NCBI RefSeq assembly: GCF_029852145.1
Contig: NC_079970.1
Coordinates: 5,518,001-5,582,000, forward strand
Origin: Microplitis mediator
Taxonomy: Eukaryota > Arthropoda > Insecta > Hymenoptera > Braconidae
Direction of reading: 5' to 3'
Length of the DNA: 64,000 nucleotides
Below the pieces are notes generated by a model. The model did no database searches. It worked only from the letters and a program-made list of their open reading frames with translations, and had not been told where the DNA came from. Positions 1-12,781 of this stretch are shown in pieces (positions within the stretch are counted from its first letter, which is position 1; each line of letters begins with the position of its first letter). The translations under genes and the position numbers were made by a program.

Positions 1-1524
1 GTTGTTGATTAGAAGGGTTACCTTGAAAGCTGCCGCGTTACTCATTTAGCCTCGATACATCTCGATTATTAAGAGAATAAAAGGTGACTTTAGCTTCTCA
101 TACTTAACCCCCACGCATTGTCCTCTTTATTAGTCGGCTGGCTAATTTCCTGTTGACCAAAACTTCAACGACAGTTGACGCTCGAAATTCATTAACATAT
201 AATATGTTTTTTATTCTTTTAATAGAATTTAAAATTAATATTTTATAATAATAATAATAATAATAATTTGTAGATTAATTAGTCAGATTAAATTAATACC
301 GAGATCTAGTATCAGCGAAAGTACTGTACTCTATATTATATTATCTCTATGTGCTTCCTCTTATTCCACGTGGTCAATTACGTAATCGATGAGAGTAAAA
401 GAGAAGGTTCTTATGAAAATATCAGAGCACTAATATGCTGCGTATGCGTGACCTTTTTTTTAAATGATTAAGCGATAAAATATAAAAAATAATGAAAATT
501 ATAAATAATTAATTTTATTATTCTTAAAATAACAGTCTATTTATTATTGTTTTTTTACTTTATCTTCAAGATCAAGTAATTTATTATTCTGTAGGTTATA
601 AATAAACCGCGATTATTATTTAATTCTTGGATTATTAATAAAATTTAATACAACGTACAATTTAATCTGGTTTATGTTCAGACAAGAGTAGAGTGAAAGG
701 GAAAGTACTTTAGTTTACTGTAAATAAAACTCACGGTAAAGATAAAATAAAATCGAGTATTTTAGAAAGGACTTTAAATACGAAAGTTTCAATTATTTTA
801 CACTCAAGTATTTTTAATACATTCTATAGATCCACTAAAAATAAAACTATTGTTGGAAAAAAAATATTTACTATGTAATTAAATTTTTTCATATATTTAA
901 ATATAAATGTATTATGTATATGAGTTTACATTTATGATTAAGTATAATATAATATATCAGAGTGCGGATTCTCTTCACAGCTTTCTGCTGTCGTAAGCGC
1001 AGCCTTGTACTCTTACGTGACTTTTGAACACGTACGTGATTATCCAAGTTCGAATTTGCTCCTTATACGCACGCTCGTGAGCGACGACGCGTCGGTTTTA
1101 AACAAAGAAATAAACTCACCCGCACAATATATGTGTGCATATGTGTATGTACATATATAATACAATATGTGTCGTAGTAGTAATAGTAGTGTGTCAACTC
1201 ACAGGAGAATTTATTTTCCTTTCTCTCTCGTTCCATCGATTCATCTCGTTCGCTGGAGACACGTCTGACCAGTGAGATAAGAGTAATATAAAACGAAAAT
1301 CGTGTAGAAAAATAAAGCAAACATCATTCGATTTGCTCTTTACTTCCTTTTTTCTTTTTTAAGTCGCCAAATCTTTATAAATTACTCTCACCCTATTTAT
1401 CATTTTGTTACTTAATGTTACGTAGAGGAAAGGAAGGAGACATTATCTAATAAAAAAATGTCAATAGTGGGAATTTTGTTGACTAGTTATATTTTTTGTT
1501 TAGTCAAATGAATATTCAATATCA

Positions 1525-1740
1525 ATGATCCTAAAGTTACGAAACTAAAGTTAGCCGACGTCTAATAATTTTTGGATTTTTTTTTAAACGACAAATCATA
1601 AAAAAAAAATATTTGAAAAATTTGCACTTGTAGTTTTTTTAATTTTCTACATGTGCATATTTTGAGTTTTTATTTTTTTTTAAATTAAATTATTGAAAAA
1701 AAACCGAAAATTGGTCATTGGCTGCTAACTTCAGGATCAT
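1525..1740. mobile_element. Family A foldback element, copy 1
   Basis: Family A is a palindromic element of about 205 bp. Its ends read ATGATACTGAAGTTAGCAGA and the reverse complement. Its centre is a second inverted repeat, GCACATGTAG and CTACAGGTGC, around an A/T spacer, so the whole element can fold into one long hairpin. This copy has a small duplication near its left end. Confidence 0.75.
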
Positions 1741-1748
1741 AAATTTAT

Positions 1749-1927
1749 ATGATCCTGAAGTTAGCAGACAATTAAGAATTTTCGAATTCTTTTTTTTAAA
1801 CAAATCAATTAAAAAAAAAAAAATATGCACCCATAGAAAATTTAAAAAACTATGGGTGCAATTTTTTGAATTTTTTTTCCAATTTATGGTTTTTACAAAA
1901 ATTCAAAAATTGTTAGACGTCAGTTAA
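1749..1927. mobile_element. Family A foldback element, copy 2
   Basis: It lies eight bases from copy 1, separated by AAATTTAT, and is in the opposite orientation. The central arms here are GCACCCATAG and CTATGGGTGC: both sides changed together, so pairing is kept. The right end is degraded. Confidence 0.7.
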
Positions 1928-1932
1928 TTTAC

Positions 1933-2129
1933 GAGAGTAGCAGACATCAGACAAATTTAAAATTATAAATAAACAGTAAATAATTAAAAAAATAATATTT
2001 AAAAAAAATACACTTATTAATTTCAAAATTTTCAAAGTGCGCATTTTTTTCAAATTTTATTTTAGTAATTATTTACTCGATTTATTAATTATTTTAAATT
2101 TGTCTGATGTCTGCTATATTCACACTCAT
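1933..2129. mobile_element. Family B foldback element, copy 1
   Basis: Family B ends read GAGTGTGAATGTAGCAGAC and the reverse complement. The interior is symmetric around a GTGCGCATTTTT-like centre with TAAATAATT arms. This copy abuts family A copy 2; its left end is worn and its right end GTCTGCTATATTCACACTC is clear. Confidence 0.65.
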
Positions 2130-3834
2130 ACTAATTTCAGTATTGCTATGATCCAGCCATAAAAATGAATTAAAAATGTGGGGCAAAATGAGCCGTTTCA
2201 AAAAATTAATTTTTAAATAAAAATTTTTTTTGATACTAATAATTTGACATTCAATTTTGAATTTAAAAAACCAATCAAATTTTATTTTTCGGCTGAGTCT
2301 TATTGATGTGAAATTGATTTTCAATTATCAACTAAAAATTTCAATGAAATATGAAAATCAAAATCTGTAGGGCCAACCTTAGATATAAAAATTCTACGAA
2401 CTTTTAATTATTTTCCATTTATTTTTAACTTCACTACATAGTATATATTTATAAATATAAGCTGTCAATAAAAGAGAGAAAAGTAGTTTAATTTAAATGA
2501 CCGAGTGAGCGGAAGCTTTTAAAAGTTGATTGATTAAAATGCACTGCTCGATATTTTAATCGCGGCGCGTGATAAAGAAGAGAAATGGAACAAAAAAGAA
2601 TGAGGATCGATGAGAGTACAAACAGAGTACATAAAGTTAAGGCGAGACGAAGAAAAAGTGATCAAGATTAAAGGATAGAGGAATGAGAAAACAGTTGACA
2701 AGTAGGCGGGTCTCATCGACCCTGTGTAGTTTCTCGACACTTCGCTCGTCATCCCGAAGCTTCTTCATATTCACCTACACCTCGACTGAAACTCAAGCGT
2801 GCCACGTTTCTTAACCTTTTTTTAATCTCACCTCGCTAATTACTTGTCCAAACTCCCCATTACATTCTCCACTCACTCATCATTTTTCAGTCTAATTAAA
2901 AATTAAATACTTGATCAATTAAATAATTTCGACTTTGAATGCTTACATTAAGTAATTTTTTCTTACAAAATAAATAGAGCAGTCAGTGAATTTATAATAG
3001 TTTACAAAAGTTGTAAGTATTGGCTGAAAGTTTGTTTGATTCGAGTTTAAAATTGTTTTCCAATCGTTTGGGTTCGAATCCGCGGAGCAGGGAATAAGTT
3101 CGTCTTGAATAGAAGACGTATTATACACTTAACTTTTAACAAACTTACTTGCTATGTCTATCCGTACACAGTATTGATCGAAATGTAAATGTAAATGCGT
3201 TATGTAGCTACACATATATATGTTTATAAATATATGTGATGTCTAATATGTCTTAGAAGATTAAGGAGGTTTGTAAAAAGTGAATGAGTCTTTTATAAAC
3301 AATTATCAAAGTAGAGTATTGAGTCGTAGTTCCGAGGTCACTGGAAACGCAGTCAGTACTTGCATACATAACAGCATGGGTATAGATAGTAGTGATATAT
3401 GCGGTGGTGTATTTAGTTTTGTTATAGTTTGAGGAAATTGCACACGCGTTGCGTTGTGCGAGTGTGTAGATTGTTGAGTGTTTGTTGTTCTACATAGGGC
3501 GGCATATGACGTGTGTAAAACCGATTCGATGGTTATTATATGTCGTAGTCGTCGTCTTGTAGCATACGAAGATCGATATCTTGACGCGACTACTCGTGCT
3601 TATAAGGCGTGACGATGACGCTACGGTCTTTAACCTTCTTCGTTTTTTTTATTTTTTATTTCTTCCTCTTTGGTTATTACCTTCTATTATTCTTAAATTA
3701 TTACCTGCTTTTATTATTATCAGTGGAAAAATTTCAAATGTTATCATTTATTATTTATTGGAATTCTAAAATTTATATATATATTTGTTTTGACTTTGTA
3801 CTCATGTGACATGTGAGATTTTTTGATATTTAAG

Positions 3835-3934
3835 GTAAAAGACCTAGTACTCGATCACTTCCTGTATTTGTATAGATATATTTAGTAAATATAGATATAC
3901 GAATATATGAGTGATCGGGTACTGGGTCTCTTAC
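3835..3934 (+). other. 100-nt near-perfect hairpin, small-RNA-like or short foldback
   Basis: The arms 3835-3882 and 3885-3934 pair along almost the whole length. In the outer 26 bases about 22 positions pair, and the inner stem (GTATAGATATATTTA and its partner) closes to a very small loop. The outer stem is GC-containing (GACCTAGTACTCGATCACT), unlike a simple TA repeat. It could be a precursor of small RNAs or a tiny MITE. No known miRNA seed is recognised. Confidence 0.45.
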
Positions 3935-4068
3935 TTTAATCGATTATTGCGAAAATTCTTTAAAAATTCTAATTTTTTTTATAGAATTTTTTTTTAATTC
4001 ATATCGAGATTTCAAAAAAAAAAAAAAAAAAATTGTAAATAAAAATTACGAAAATTCAGTCGATGGTT

Positions 4069-4172
4069 AAATATCTATGAGAAAATATACACGAGACATA
4101 AAATTTCTGTAAAAAGGGTCAAATATATATAATTTTAAACTTGTCGTACATTTTATGCCTCATAGATATTTT
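4069..4172. repeat. Decayed inverted repeat
   Basis: AAATATCTATGAG near 4069 pairs with CTCATAGATATTT near 4160. A second matched segment, CATAAAATTTCTG with GTACATTTTATG, is offset by an insertion of about a dozen bases on the left arm. Confidence 0.4.
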
Positions 4173-5395
4173 TCATGTGAATATTAAGAATCGCGACGAA
4201 TTTTGAGGTCGATATTTAGTCATGTACCCATTTCAGTCAGGTATCTTATTGAATTTTCATGATCCTGGTACATATATTCATACCTAAAGGTATTTTCCAT
4301 GGAACGAACTAACTCATTTCATTTTCTTCTCATTTTATTAAACACTCACATCCATAAGAGTAGTACGTACGTAGGTACATTTCGAGGTCCACGATCTTGT
4401 GCGGCCTTGGCACGCTTCGCTCGTTATCCCCCGACTTTTCTCCGTGCTCTCCATCACCTGGCTGACACGCGAGCAAAGACCTACGAACAAAAGGAAATAA
4501 CGTACAATTGGTTCAGACACTTGAAAGTCATTACTGCACGGATAATAATTCTATTTTTTTTAGTTATAATTTATATTTCCAGTTGGAGTAAAAAAGAAAT
4601 AATCATAATAATAAATTTAAAAAAAAATGACAATTATTACATGACTTTAATTGTTCTGTTATTTTTATTTTGTTTTTGTCAATTGGATAAAACGCTGATG
4701 CGGTAATAGTTGTGTTCGGTGTACGTTTGAATCGATCATAAATATGCCAGGTGCACGAATACGGTACGACCGGATCCAGCTGCCTGTTATCAGAGCTCGT
4801 CGCGAGTCAGCGATTATCGCCGGTTAAAACCTATTGGGATCTCTTTATACTTCACGCTAGGAAATTGACGATGTGTTTTATGGAGTTTAAATATTTCATT
4901 AACCGAATTTTCGTAAAATTTATTATCTACATACGATTAACAATTTTTTATTTTATTCCCGTATTTAATCATTTTTATCATCAAGTCCTTTGTACAAATA
5001 ATTGAAAAAAAAAACAAATATGATCATTGATCATATATTAATAACACACATGAGATGGAATTAAACAAAATTTTCTCATTTACTGTAGTGGTATAGAGCA
5101 ATTTCAAGCGCGGTTGAACTCGTATTTGTAAAATCATAATTAACCGTCCGTGTAACATATCGCATAGCCGCTAATAAAATGTACATAACATAAATACATA
5201 CAACTACTAATCGTTAGTGAACTATGCGTCGCATTGGGGATCATTATCGTTGTTTAACATCGTAATAACCAAATGTACCATAACCTGGCATTTAAATTTA
5301 TTTATTAATTTATTATTCAATTAATTCGAAAAATATCTAGTCCAAATGAGATACAGGGGAAACTGGGACACAGTAAAATGACAAAAATAATTCAT

Positions 5396-5624
5396 GCTCT
5401 GTAAAAATTTGCGAAGTGAATGCAGATCAGATGACTGTTTATTTATTTAATCCCCTCGGACTGAATGCGGATTTAAATAAAATCCAGGCCACTCCGAAAT
5501 CACTCATTTGAAAAAAACTCCCAATTTACTCCGTATGCGGAGTAATTTTTTGTACAAACTCCGAATGACGGAGTGAATTTGAATTTAAATAAAATCCGTA
5601 ATCACTCCGGATTTTTTACACTGC
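5396..5624. mobile_element. Family C element, copy 1
   Basis: Family C has CACTGTAAAAAATT-type ends, with internal repeated units of ACTCCG and GGATTTAAATAAAATCC. This copy ends in GATTTTTTACACTGCG; the left end is CTCTGTAAAAATTTGCG. Confidence 0.65.
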
Positions 5625-5741
5625 GTATATAAATTTCAGAGTAAAAATAAGTACCTGGGACACAAAACACTCCCGGTAAAATAGAGTACCAAAAATTTTT
5701 TAAAAATAAAATTTTATTTTATTTAAAATATTGATAAATTA

Positions 5742-5945
5742 ATGATACTGAAGTTAGCAGACGTCTAATAATTTTTGGATTTTTTTTTAGACGATAAAAC
5801 ATAAAAAAAAAAATATTTAAAAAAATTACACCTGTAGTTTTTTAAATTTTCTACATGTGCATATTTTTATTTTATTTTTTTGCAATTGATTTGTTGAAAA
5901 ACAAAAATTCAAAAATTTTTAAATGTCTGCTAACTTCAGGATCAT
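5742..5945. mobile_element. Family A foldback element, copy 3
   Basis: Full-length copy with ends ATGATACTGAAGTTAGCAGA and TCTGCTAACTTCAGGATCAT. The inner hairpin arms are ACACCTGTAG and CTACATGTGC. This is one of the best-preserved members and a good reference for the family. Confidence 0.8.
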
Positions 5946-7384
5946 GATAAATTATCGTAGCTTTGTTTAATTCAAGTGCAATAAAAATATTTGCGGTAAT
6001 TAAAATTAATAATAAATTTTATAAAACCGAAAATTTATTTAATTTTGCTCCGAAAAAAATTTCATTATGAAAATATTAAAAGAATAACATTCCCTGAAAA
6101 TATTACTTTTTCTTTGCATAAATTTTTTTCTTTTCATTTCGCTCGTTAGATACCTATACATTAACGGAATATTAAATTATACATTCATTATTTTCGGAGC
6201 GTACATACATCCACAGACAGAACACATGCGTCTTGCATTAGAGGAAAAGTAAAACTTTCTTGCATCGCTTCTTTCTTACTCGCGTAATTACGAGCCATTG
6301 CGCAACGTTTAAAAACCTCTTTTATTCAACTTTCATTTTTTTTTCACCTCATTATGACTTTACGTTACGGATTTTGTAACTTTATATATAATCAAGGTCG
6401 TGTTTTCATTTTGGTTAATATCCGTTTTTTTTACATTAAACTGCTCTATAGATCTCGTTTTCATTACAATTATGTAATTCGCAATTTTTTGAATAAAAGC
6501 TTAATATAAATTTTTAAATTATTTTTTTTAATAAAAAAAAATTGAATTCTATCATATTCAAATTTTGTTACACAATTAAAGTTAATATAACTTTATAAAT
6601 GAATTATAAAGTAAAAAGTAAATTTTTTTTTATTAAAAATTAACGTCAAATACAATTACCTTGTCGGATAAAATAATAATAGGTTATATTATAGCGTTCT
6701 ACTTAAACTTCATAAAAATAATAATTTGAAAACAGAATAATTGGTTTTTATTTTTAGAAAATTAATTTATCTTTTTAATGACAATTTAATATATTAATTA
6801 ATATTATAAATAGAATCTAATGAAAAATATTTTATTAAAATATTGGACAAGTTCCGTTAAATACCTACGCGTATAATTACTTTTTGATGTTGCCTATATT
6901 CAAACTCGTGGTTTGGATGCCTGTTCAGCCAATCGAAACAAGCCAATTTCCGACCAATGCGAATTATCAAGTTGATAAAAATCATCAATTTAATCCTTGG
7001 GGATCAAAATTCAAAGTCTATATTCGCTGCATTAGTTTCTGACTCAATTTCAGCTCAAAAATAATCGAATGTCATAACCAGTCAAGACGACAGTTGAATT
7101 TATGCAGACATATATAGCCATTGGTCTCATTTCGACTAGTTCGAGACATTTAATTTGAGTTTTGATACAGATAATTATGAATAATATAGTTTGTGACAGG
7201 AGATAAAATACAAAATTTCAAATTTCATGTAATGACAGCACTTGCCTTTGGCTCTGACAGTCAACTTCGCTCTTCTCTTTTGAATTTAATCAATGAAAAA
7301 TATTTAACCAGTGAATATTAATTGACAGCAGTATTTTTTATTAATTTATTTCAATTAAATTATATGAAATCGTCTGTTTTCATT

Positions 7385-7660
7385 ACACGGAGAAATCGTT
7401 TTTGTTTAAAATGCTGTGGTGTCATAGTAAAGTCGGACCATATTGACCACCTGATGGAAATTGAAATAAACACATGCAAAAATGACTAAAACCATAGTAA
7501 AATTTACATTGGTTACAATAAATTTTGATGTATTCGTCGTCAATTTCGTTATGGCCATAGTAATTTTTGTATCTGTTTATTTCAATTTCCGCAGCTGGCC
7601 AACATGGTCTGGCTTTACCATGACACCATAGCATTTCAAACGAAAATAATTTCTCCGTGT
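7385..7660. mobile_element. 276-bp full-length foldback MITE (ACACGGAGAAAT ends)
   Basis: The ends ACACGGAGAAAT and ATTTCTCCGTGT start arms that stay complementary for about 130 bases each, including ATGCTGTGGTGTCATAGTAA and GGAAATTGAAATAAACA with their partners. It has no coding capacity. Confidence 0.8.
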
Positions 7661-7775
7661 GTATATCACACAATATTCTATCATTTTGTTTCCAAAGTTT
7701 CGTAAATTTTTTATTAACTTATTTAGAGCTCAAAGTAATAAAAAAACCCGCACAAAAAAATATATATCCCGGCAA

Positions 7776-7904
7776 AGTACCCGTACGAAAAAAGTATATA
7801 TCCAGGATATGTACGGGCAAAATTGAATATATGTCTCATATATGCGGCATATATTCAGATTCGCCCGAATATATACAGATATATACTTTTTCCGTGCGGG
7901 TATT
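7776..7904. repeat. Inverted repeat rich in TATATA, about 130 bp
   Basis: AGTACCCGTACGAAAAAAGT at the left pairs with the CCGTGCGGGTATT end on the right. The inner segments ATGTACGGGC and GCCCGAATAT also pair. It lies between two other foldbacks (7385-7660 and 7924-8074). Confidence 0.6.
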
Positions 7905-7923
7905 ATACAGAAAAAAAAATTAT

Positions 7924-8074
7924 CTTGAGTCAAGAAAATATTTTGGAAGACAAACGTTTTTGGAGACCAAGTCTAGACTTTCTTGAGCCAAGAGAACTTG
8001 TCTTGGTCAGAGGAGATTTCTATTTTATTATCTGAGAAAATTGAGGTTTTCAAAAAAATTTTCTTGAATCAAGA
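7924..8074. repeat. Inverted repeat with CTTGAGTCAAG ends
   Basis: CTTGAGTCAAGAAAATATTT at the left matches AAATTTTCTTGAATCAAG at the right. CTTGAGCCAAG and GACCAAG/CTTGGTC pairs lie between. Its proximity to two other foldbacks suggests an insertion hot spot. Confidence 0.5.
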
Positions 8075-9884
8075 ATATTTACATTCAGTCAAGAATTTTT
8101 TTTCTTTTTTTTTGGATATGTATGTTCGGCTCAGATCTTTAGTATTGTTGTATATATGTTATTTTGCCGGTTAATATTCCCAATAACATATTTTTTCGCC
8201 TAGAACTAAACAATCACTTTGCAGTTTTAATTACTAGTTTAGTAAATTGTTCTGCACGGTTTTAAATCAAGTGATTGGTTATCCAAACGATTGTAATAAA
8301 AAATACAGTTAACCCATTGTCGTTTTCTCTTTTCACATACAACAATAATAATAATAATAGTAATAGCAATGAAAATGATACGACAGCGTCTAGTCTTTCG
8401 TTATGACGGTTAAGAAAGACGTATATTTAATCTCATAATCGGTTCGCGACATGAATCATCGTCATCGTCACCTTAAACGAGATGGGTTAAAGATAGAGAG
8501 TGAGAATTCTTACCCATTCAGCAAATGGAAATTACTGCGAGGACGATGACAACGTAAGAAGATAAAAAAACAGTTAAATAAAATAAAACGATGATGACAA
8601 GCAGAAGAATCTCTTTTGTCATTCAGCAAACGTGCATTAACATTTCCGTCTCGCTAAATTCTTCGGTTGTGACTCCGTGATTATCATTATTACTTTTTTC
8701 AAATCATATTCCTCTGTATGTTGACGCGATTTAATTTATTATTTCATTTTTAAAATTAAAATTCCGACTGACATTTAAATAAATTCTCTTATAAAAATCT
8801 ATAGTTAATTAAAACATTTAAATGTAATTACAAAATTAGTAATGCATTTAATTGGGTAATGTTAGTTGGAGTAATGTCGTCAAATAAATAATCCGAGGTC
8901 AGGCTTGATTCATTCTTTAATTAGACGATAAATTTCATTTCTATCATTAAAGTGAAGCGAATGACTTTACTCTCCCTTTCTTGCTCTTTAACTCTTACTC
9001 TTACTCTTATTCTCTCGGTATCTTATCTAAACGTGTTCAACGTCGTATTTATTATCTCTCTTGGTATTCTCCAAAAGATTCACGTGCTCCATTAGCCCCG
9101 AAATTCACTGGATTTCCCTCTGGACGTATTGCCAAGCGGAGTTGAATTTCCCACCAATTTAATTATCATTTTAATTAGTCTTAAACTATTTTAATAAATG
9201 TGTGCGTTAATGTTTAAACTTATTTCATATAATAGAAGTAAAGTTGTGATAATAATGAATTATTCAGGTTTTTTGAATCTATTTTCCATCTGATGATTAA
9301 ATACTTACTCGAGGATACAATAAGAAAATTTAGCAGCTCGTGTATTTGTAAATGTACGAGTGTACTTTGTAAAGTAACGTTGAGTAAACCGAGTGAAGAA
9401 ATATTGCATTGAGGTATGAAGTAATGTAAGGCTTGATGCCGAACTTGGTCTGAGGTCTCGGTATTTCTTCAACGGTTGTGGTAATGTTGGAGAACCACCA
9501 AGGACGCAAGAGCGGATCAAAAGCCTAAGCAACCAGAAATACTGTGCGTGGATTTTATGTACTCGTTTGTACATTATTGTATATATGTACAGTGTATCTT
9601 TGCAAGACATCTGGCGCCAGGAGTACGTAAATAACTACCGAAAAAAAAAAGACCAGGTGTAACCTTGGCTTAATTCGATTTACCAACTAAAAGACTCTCT
9701 CTTATTCTTTTTTTATTTTCCGTTACAATTGACAAAATTTTTTTCACGTTTTATAAACCTGTAATCACATCTTAGTGTAGAAAAAACAATTAACCACTTG
9801 ATTATTTAATTATTAGTCGATATTAAAATTCTGAGCTCGTCGCGGTAAAATTCAAATTTATGAAAAAAAAAAAATTGATATATA

Positions 9885-10169
9885 TGGGGCATTCCACGCC
9901 AAATCGATCACTTTTGACCCCGACCCCTTTCGATTTGGCTGAAAATTTTTTTTTCCTTTTCTCGCATTAAAATCATTTTTCAGAAAATTTTCAAATTTTT
10001 TTATCCAACCCAAAAAAAGTTATGAGTTTTTCAAAGCTAAGGCTTTGATTTTTTCAAATAGCTATAACTTCTTCGAAAATTGACTAATTGGGACTAAAAG
10101 AAAAAAAAATTTTCAGTCAAATCGAAAAGGGTCGGGGTCAAAAGTGGTCGATTTGACGTGGAATGCCCC
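9885..10169. mobile_element. 285-bp MITE with long GGGGCATTCCACG ends
   Basis: Terminal inverted repeats of about 45 bases start GGGGCATTCCACGCCAAATC and include GACCCCGACCC. They are flanked by TATATAT on both sides, which may be the target site. The interior is A/T-rich with no ORF. Confidence 0.8.
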
Positions 10170-12758
10170 ATATATATGTATATAGATTTTTTTTTAGATG
10201 AAAGAAACAAGTAGGATATTGACCTTACCCAAGTAATTTTCGCAGGATTAAATTTGAATTATTTGTTTTTGAAAAAGCTTGAAGCGCGATCTATAAATTT
10301 CAAATTTATTTTAAATTAAAATTTGTTTATTCAATGAGAAAGAAGTTGGTCAAGATGCTTTGTAATTTGTTTTAGAATATAATTAATTGATTTTTTTTTT
10401 ATTTTATATTATATATATTTTTTTAATTAACGTTTTATAAGAAAAATAGAATCGTAGCAGCTGTCACGACCTCCTACCGCTTAATAATTCACCAGCCGTG
10501 AGAAATGCAAAAGTGAGAGCACAAGAGGAGAGGACACCCTGTCATTCCTTGAATGGCTACTAATTTGCGTCAGTTGCTTTATAATTGCGAGTACATGTGT
10601 ATATTTACAACGTGTAAGCAGAGATAGAAGGAGAGAGTATGTACTACTGGGTTGTGTATTTGTCATATATATATGTATATATGTTTTCATGTGCATACAT
10701 GCATATATGATAATGACATAAAAAAATGAAAAGTACCTCTCCACCTATATTTTATACTTCTCTGACTCTATTCACTTTAATTTCTAAATGTTATTTTTAT
10801 TATTTTTTTTTTGCTCGGAAAAATTAAAAGCATTTGTTTATATAACAGCAAGCATGCAAAGTTACTCGTAAAAAAAGTGTCCACAAGAAAATATTTCGTT
10901 TCACTTGAAAAAACTTCGCTGAAGTTTAATAATTTAATTAAAATTTCAAATTGTTTTTACTTTTTTTTTTATAGCGAAAAGTATTTTCTCAGTAACTCGA
11001 AAAAGTCTTTGGTAAATAAAAGTTTATTGTCATTTTAAAAAATTTATTTCAATAAAAAAAAAATGGTGATAAATTATCTTAGAGTTTTTCTTGCAGTTCA
11101 TTTCTATTTCCGAGTTTAAAATAAAAAAAGTCATAAAAAATAGCATAGAATTGGAAAAGTGTCTCGAGGACATTGAGATTCGTCAAAAGGTTTTTTCAAA
11201 AATGTAAGCCAGAGAAAAATCGACTTGAAGAATAAAAAAAAGTGAGATAGAGAGAGAGAAGTGATAAATGTACACATCATGTATTCAATGCAGACTTCGA
11301 CTTTACCATACGTCTTTTACACTTTTATATCTTTTCTTTTCAATTTTTTATTTTATTTCATATTATATACACACATATTTATAGTCAGATACCTACACAT
11401 AAATATATTTATATATATTTTTTTTTCTTATTTTTATTACAACTTTTTCCATCAGTTTCTTTATGTTGTATTATATCCTTTTGATACAAAACCTCCTTTA
11501 CTTTATATATATACTCAAATTTATCTACTGTGCTGACTATCGGCAATAGATCGATAAAGAAGTGTCCGAGTATTTCACAACTATTTTATACGAATTTATA
11601 ACCATCAACCTTTCCCAGTAAGGTATAGAGTATACCCACGAGCTCTTCATCTCCGGTGAATTTATAAACTTTTCGCGTCATAAAGCTTCCGGGGACGTAT
11701 ACGTCAGGAATACGAATGATTTTCGCGACAGTTTAAGTGTTTCATACAACTTTGGCGAATTTAAACACACATATACAAATACTTTATTAAATATATACTT
11801 GCGCACACATAAGTTTGTATATATTTTGCGTTTCCCCCTTCTAACTTAGCCCGAGTCATCGCGATGAAGAAGGAAGTCTGAATCGCTGACGGTATCGCTG
11901 CAGGAAGTTAAAGACCCAACCGAGATTCAAGGGGTTTCTGGAACATGTAAATCTATGTATATATCTTTATAAATATAAATACATATATGTATACATGCTG
12001 CAGAATGCCGGGTATGCTATAGATAACTGTGTCGTGGTATAGAGCCGACTATATAAGTATACTTACGCGTGAAATATAGTCATTGCATACACACGTGTGT
12101 CGCATGTGAGGAGGAAAGCCTCAAAGTCGATAAGACCACGTTATCTAATGGAACTTTCAGTTATACTCCTCACAAATAACCTCCGGACATTTTACGAGAA
12201 AGCTCACACTAAATATTTTTATTTATTTTCCTACTTCGTTGTTGATATAAAGTTATTTCATATTTTAATTTATCACTTTATATTGATATCGACCTTTATT
12301 AATTAATAAATTATACTACTAATTTTGTAGTATAACAAATCTACAAAAATTTTTATACAAATAAAATAATTAATGGTAATTGTCATTAAAAAGTTATGCA
12401 AACATTTTAATTGTGTTGACTACTTAATGTTGAATAGATAACACAAGTATCGCACTGCAAACTTTGGACAATTTACTTATCCGAAAGTTTATGTCTTCAT
12501 CATCTTCATCTCCGTGAGTGTATATATATATACATATTCAAAAGTATAAGTAAAACTTAAAGATAATATTTAACTAAAAGCGAATCTGATGAAATGCTGT
12601 AGTGATATCGTATATCTCAAACATTTGGGTTGTGTCTCCTGAGGCATTTTCTCTTACGGAAATTCATGCCAGAATTCCACTAGCTCCTTTTGCACCATTA
12701 CTGCTACCAACACCACTGATACTAGTACTGTTACAACTACAACACCAATGTCGACTTG

Positions 12759-12781
12759 GTCGTCGTCGTCGTCGTCGTCGT
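12759..12781. repeat. (GTC)n microsatellite
   Basis: Seven to eight GTC/CGT units, an unusual GC-containing repeat for this AT-rich DNA. On the minus strand it produces an Arg run in an otherwise unconvincing open frame. Confidence 0.85.

Noticed and set aside
3055..3095. tRNA T-arm-like GGTTCGAATCC
   Set aside because: The flanking bases do not form a T stem, and no D or anticodon arm with correct spacing exists upstream.
4299..4706. 135-codon + ORF
   Set aside because: The second half is Ile/Lys/Asn low complexity from AT-rich DNA, and no domain is seen.
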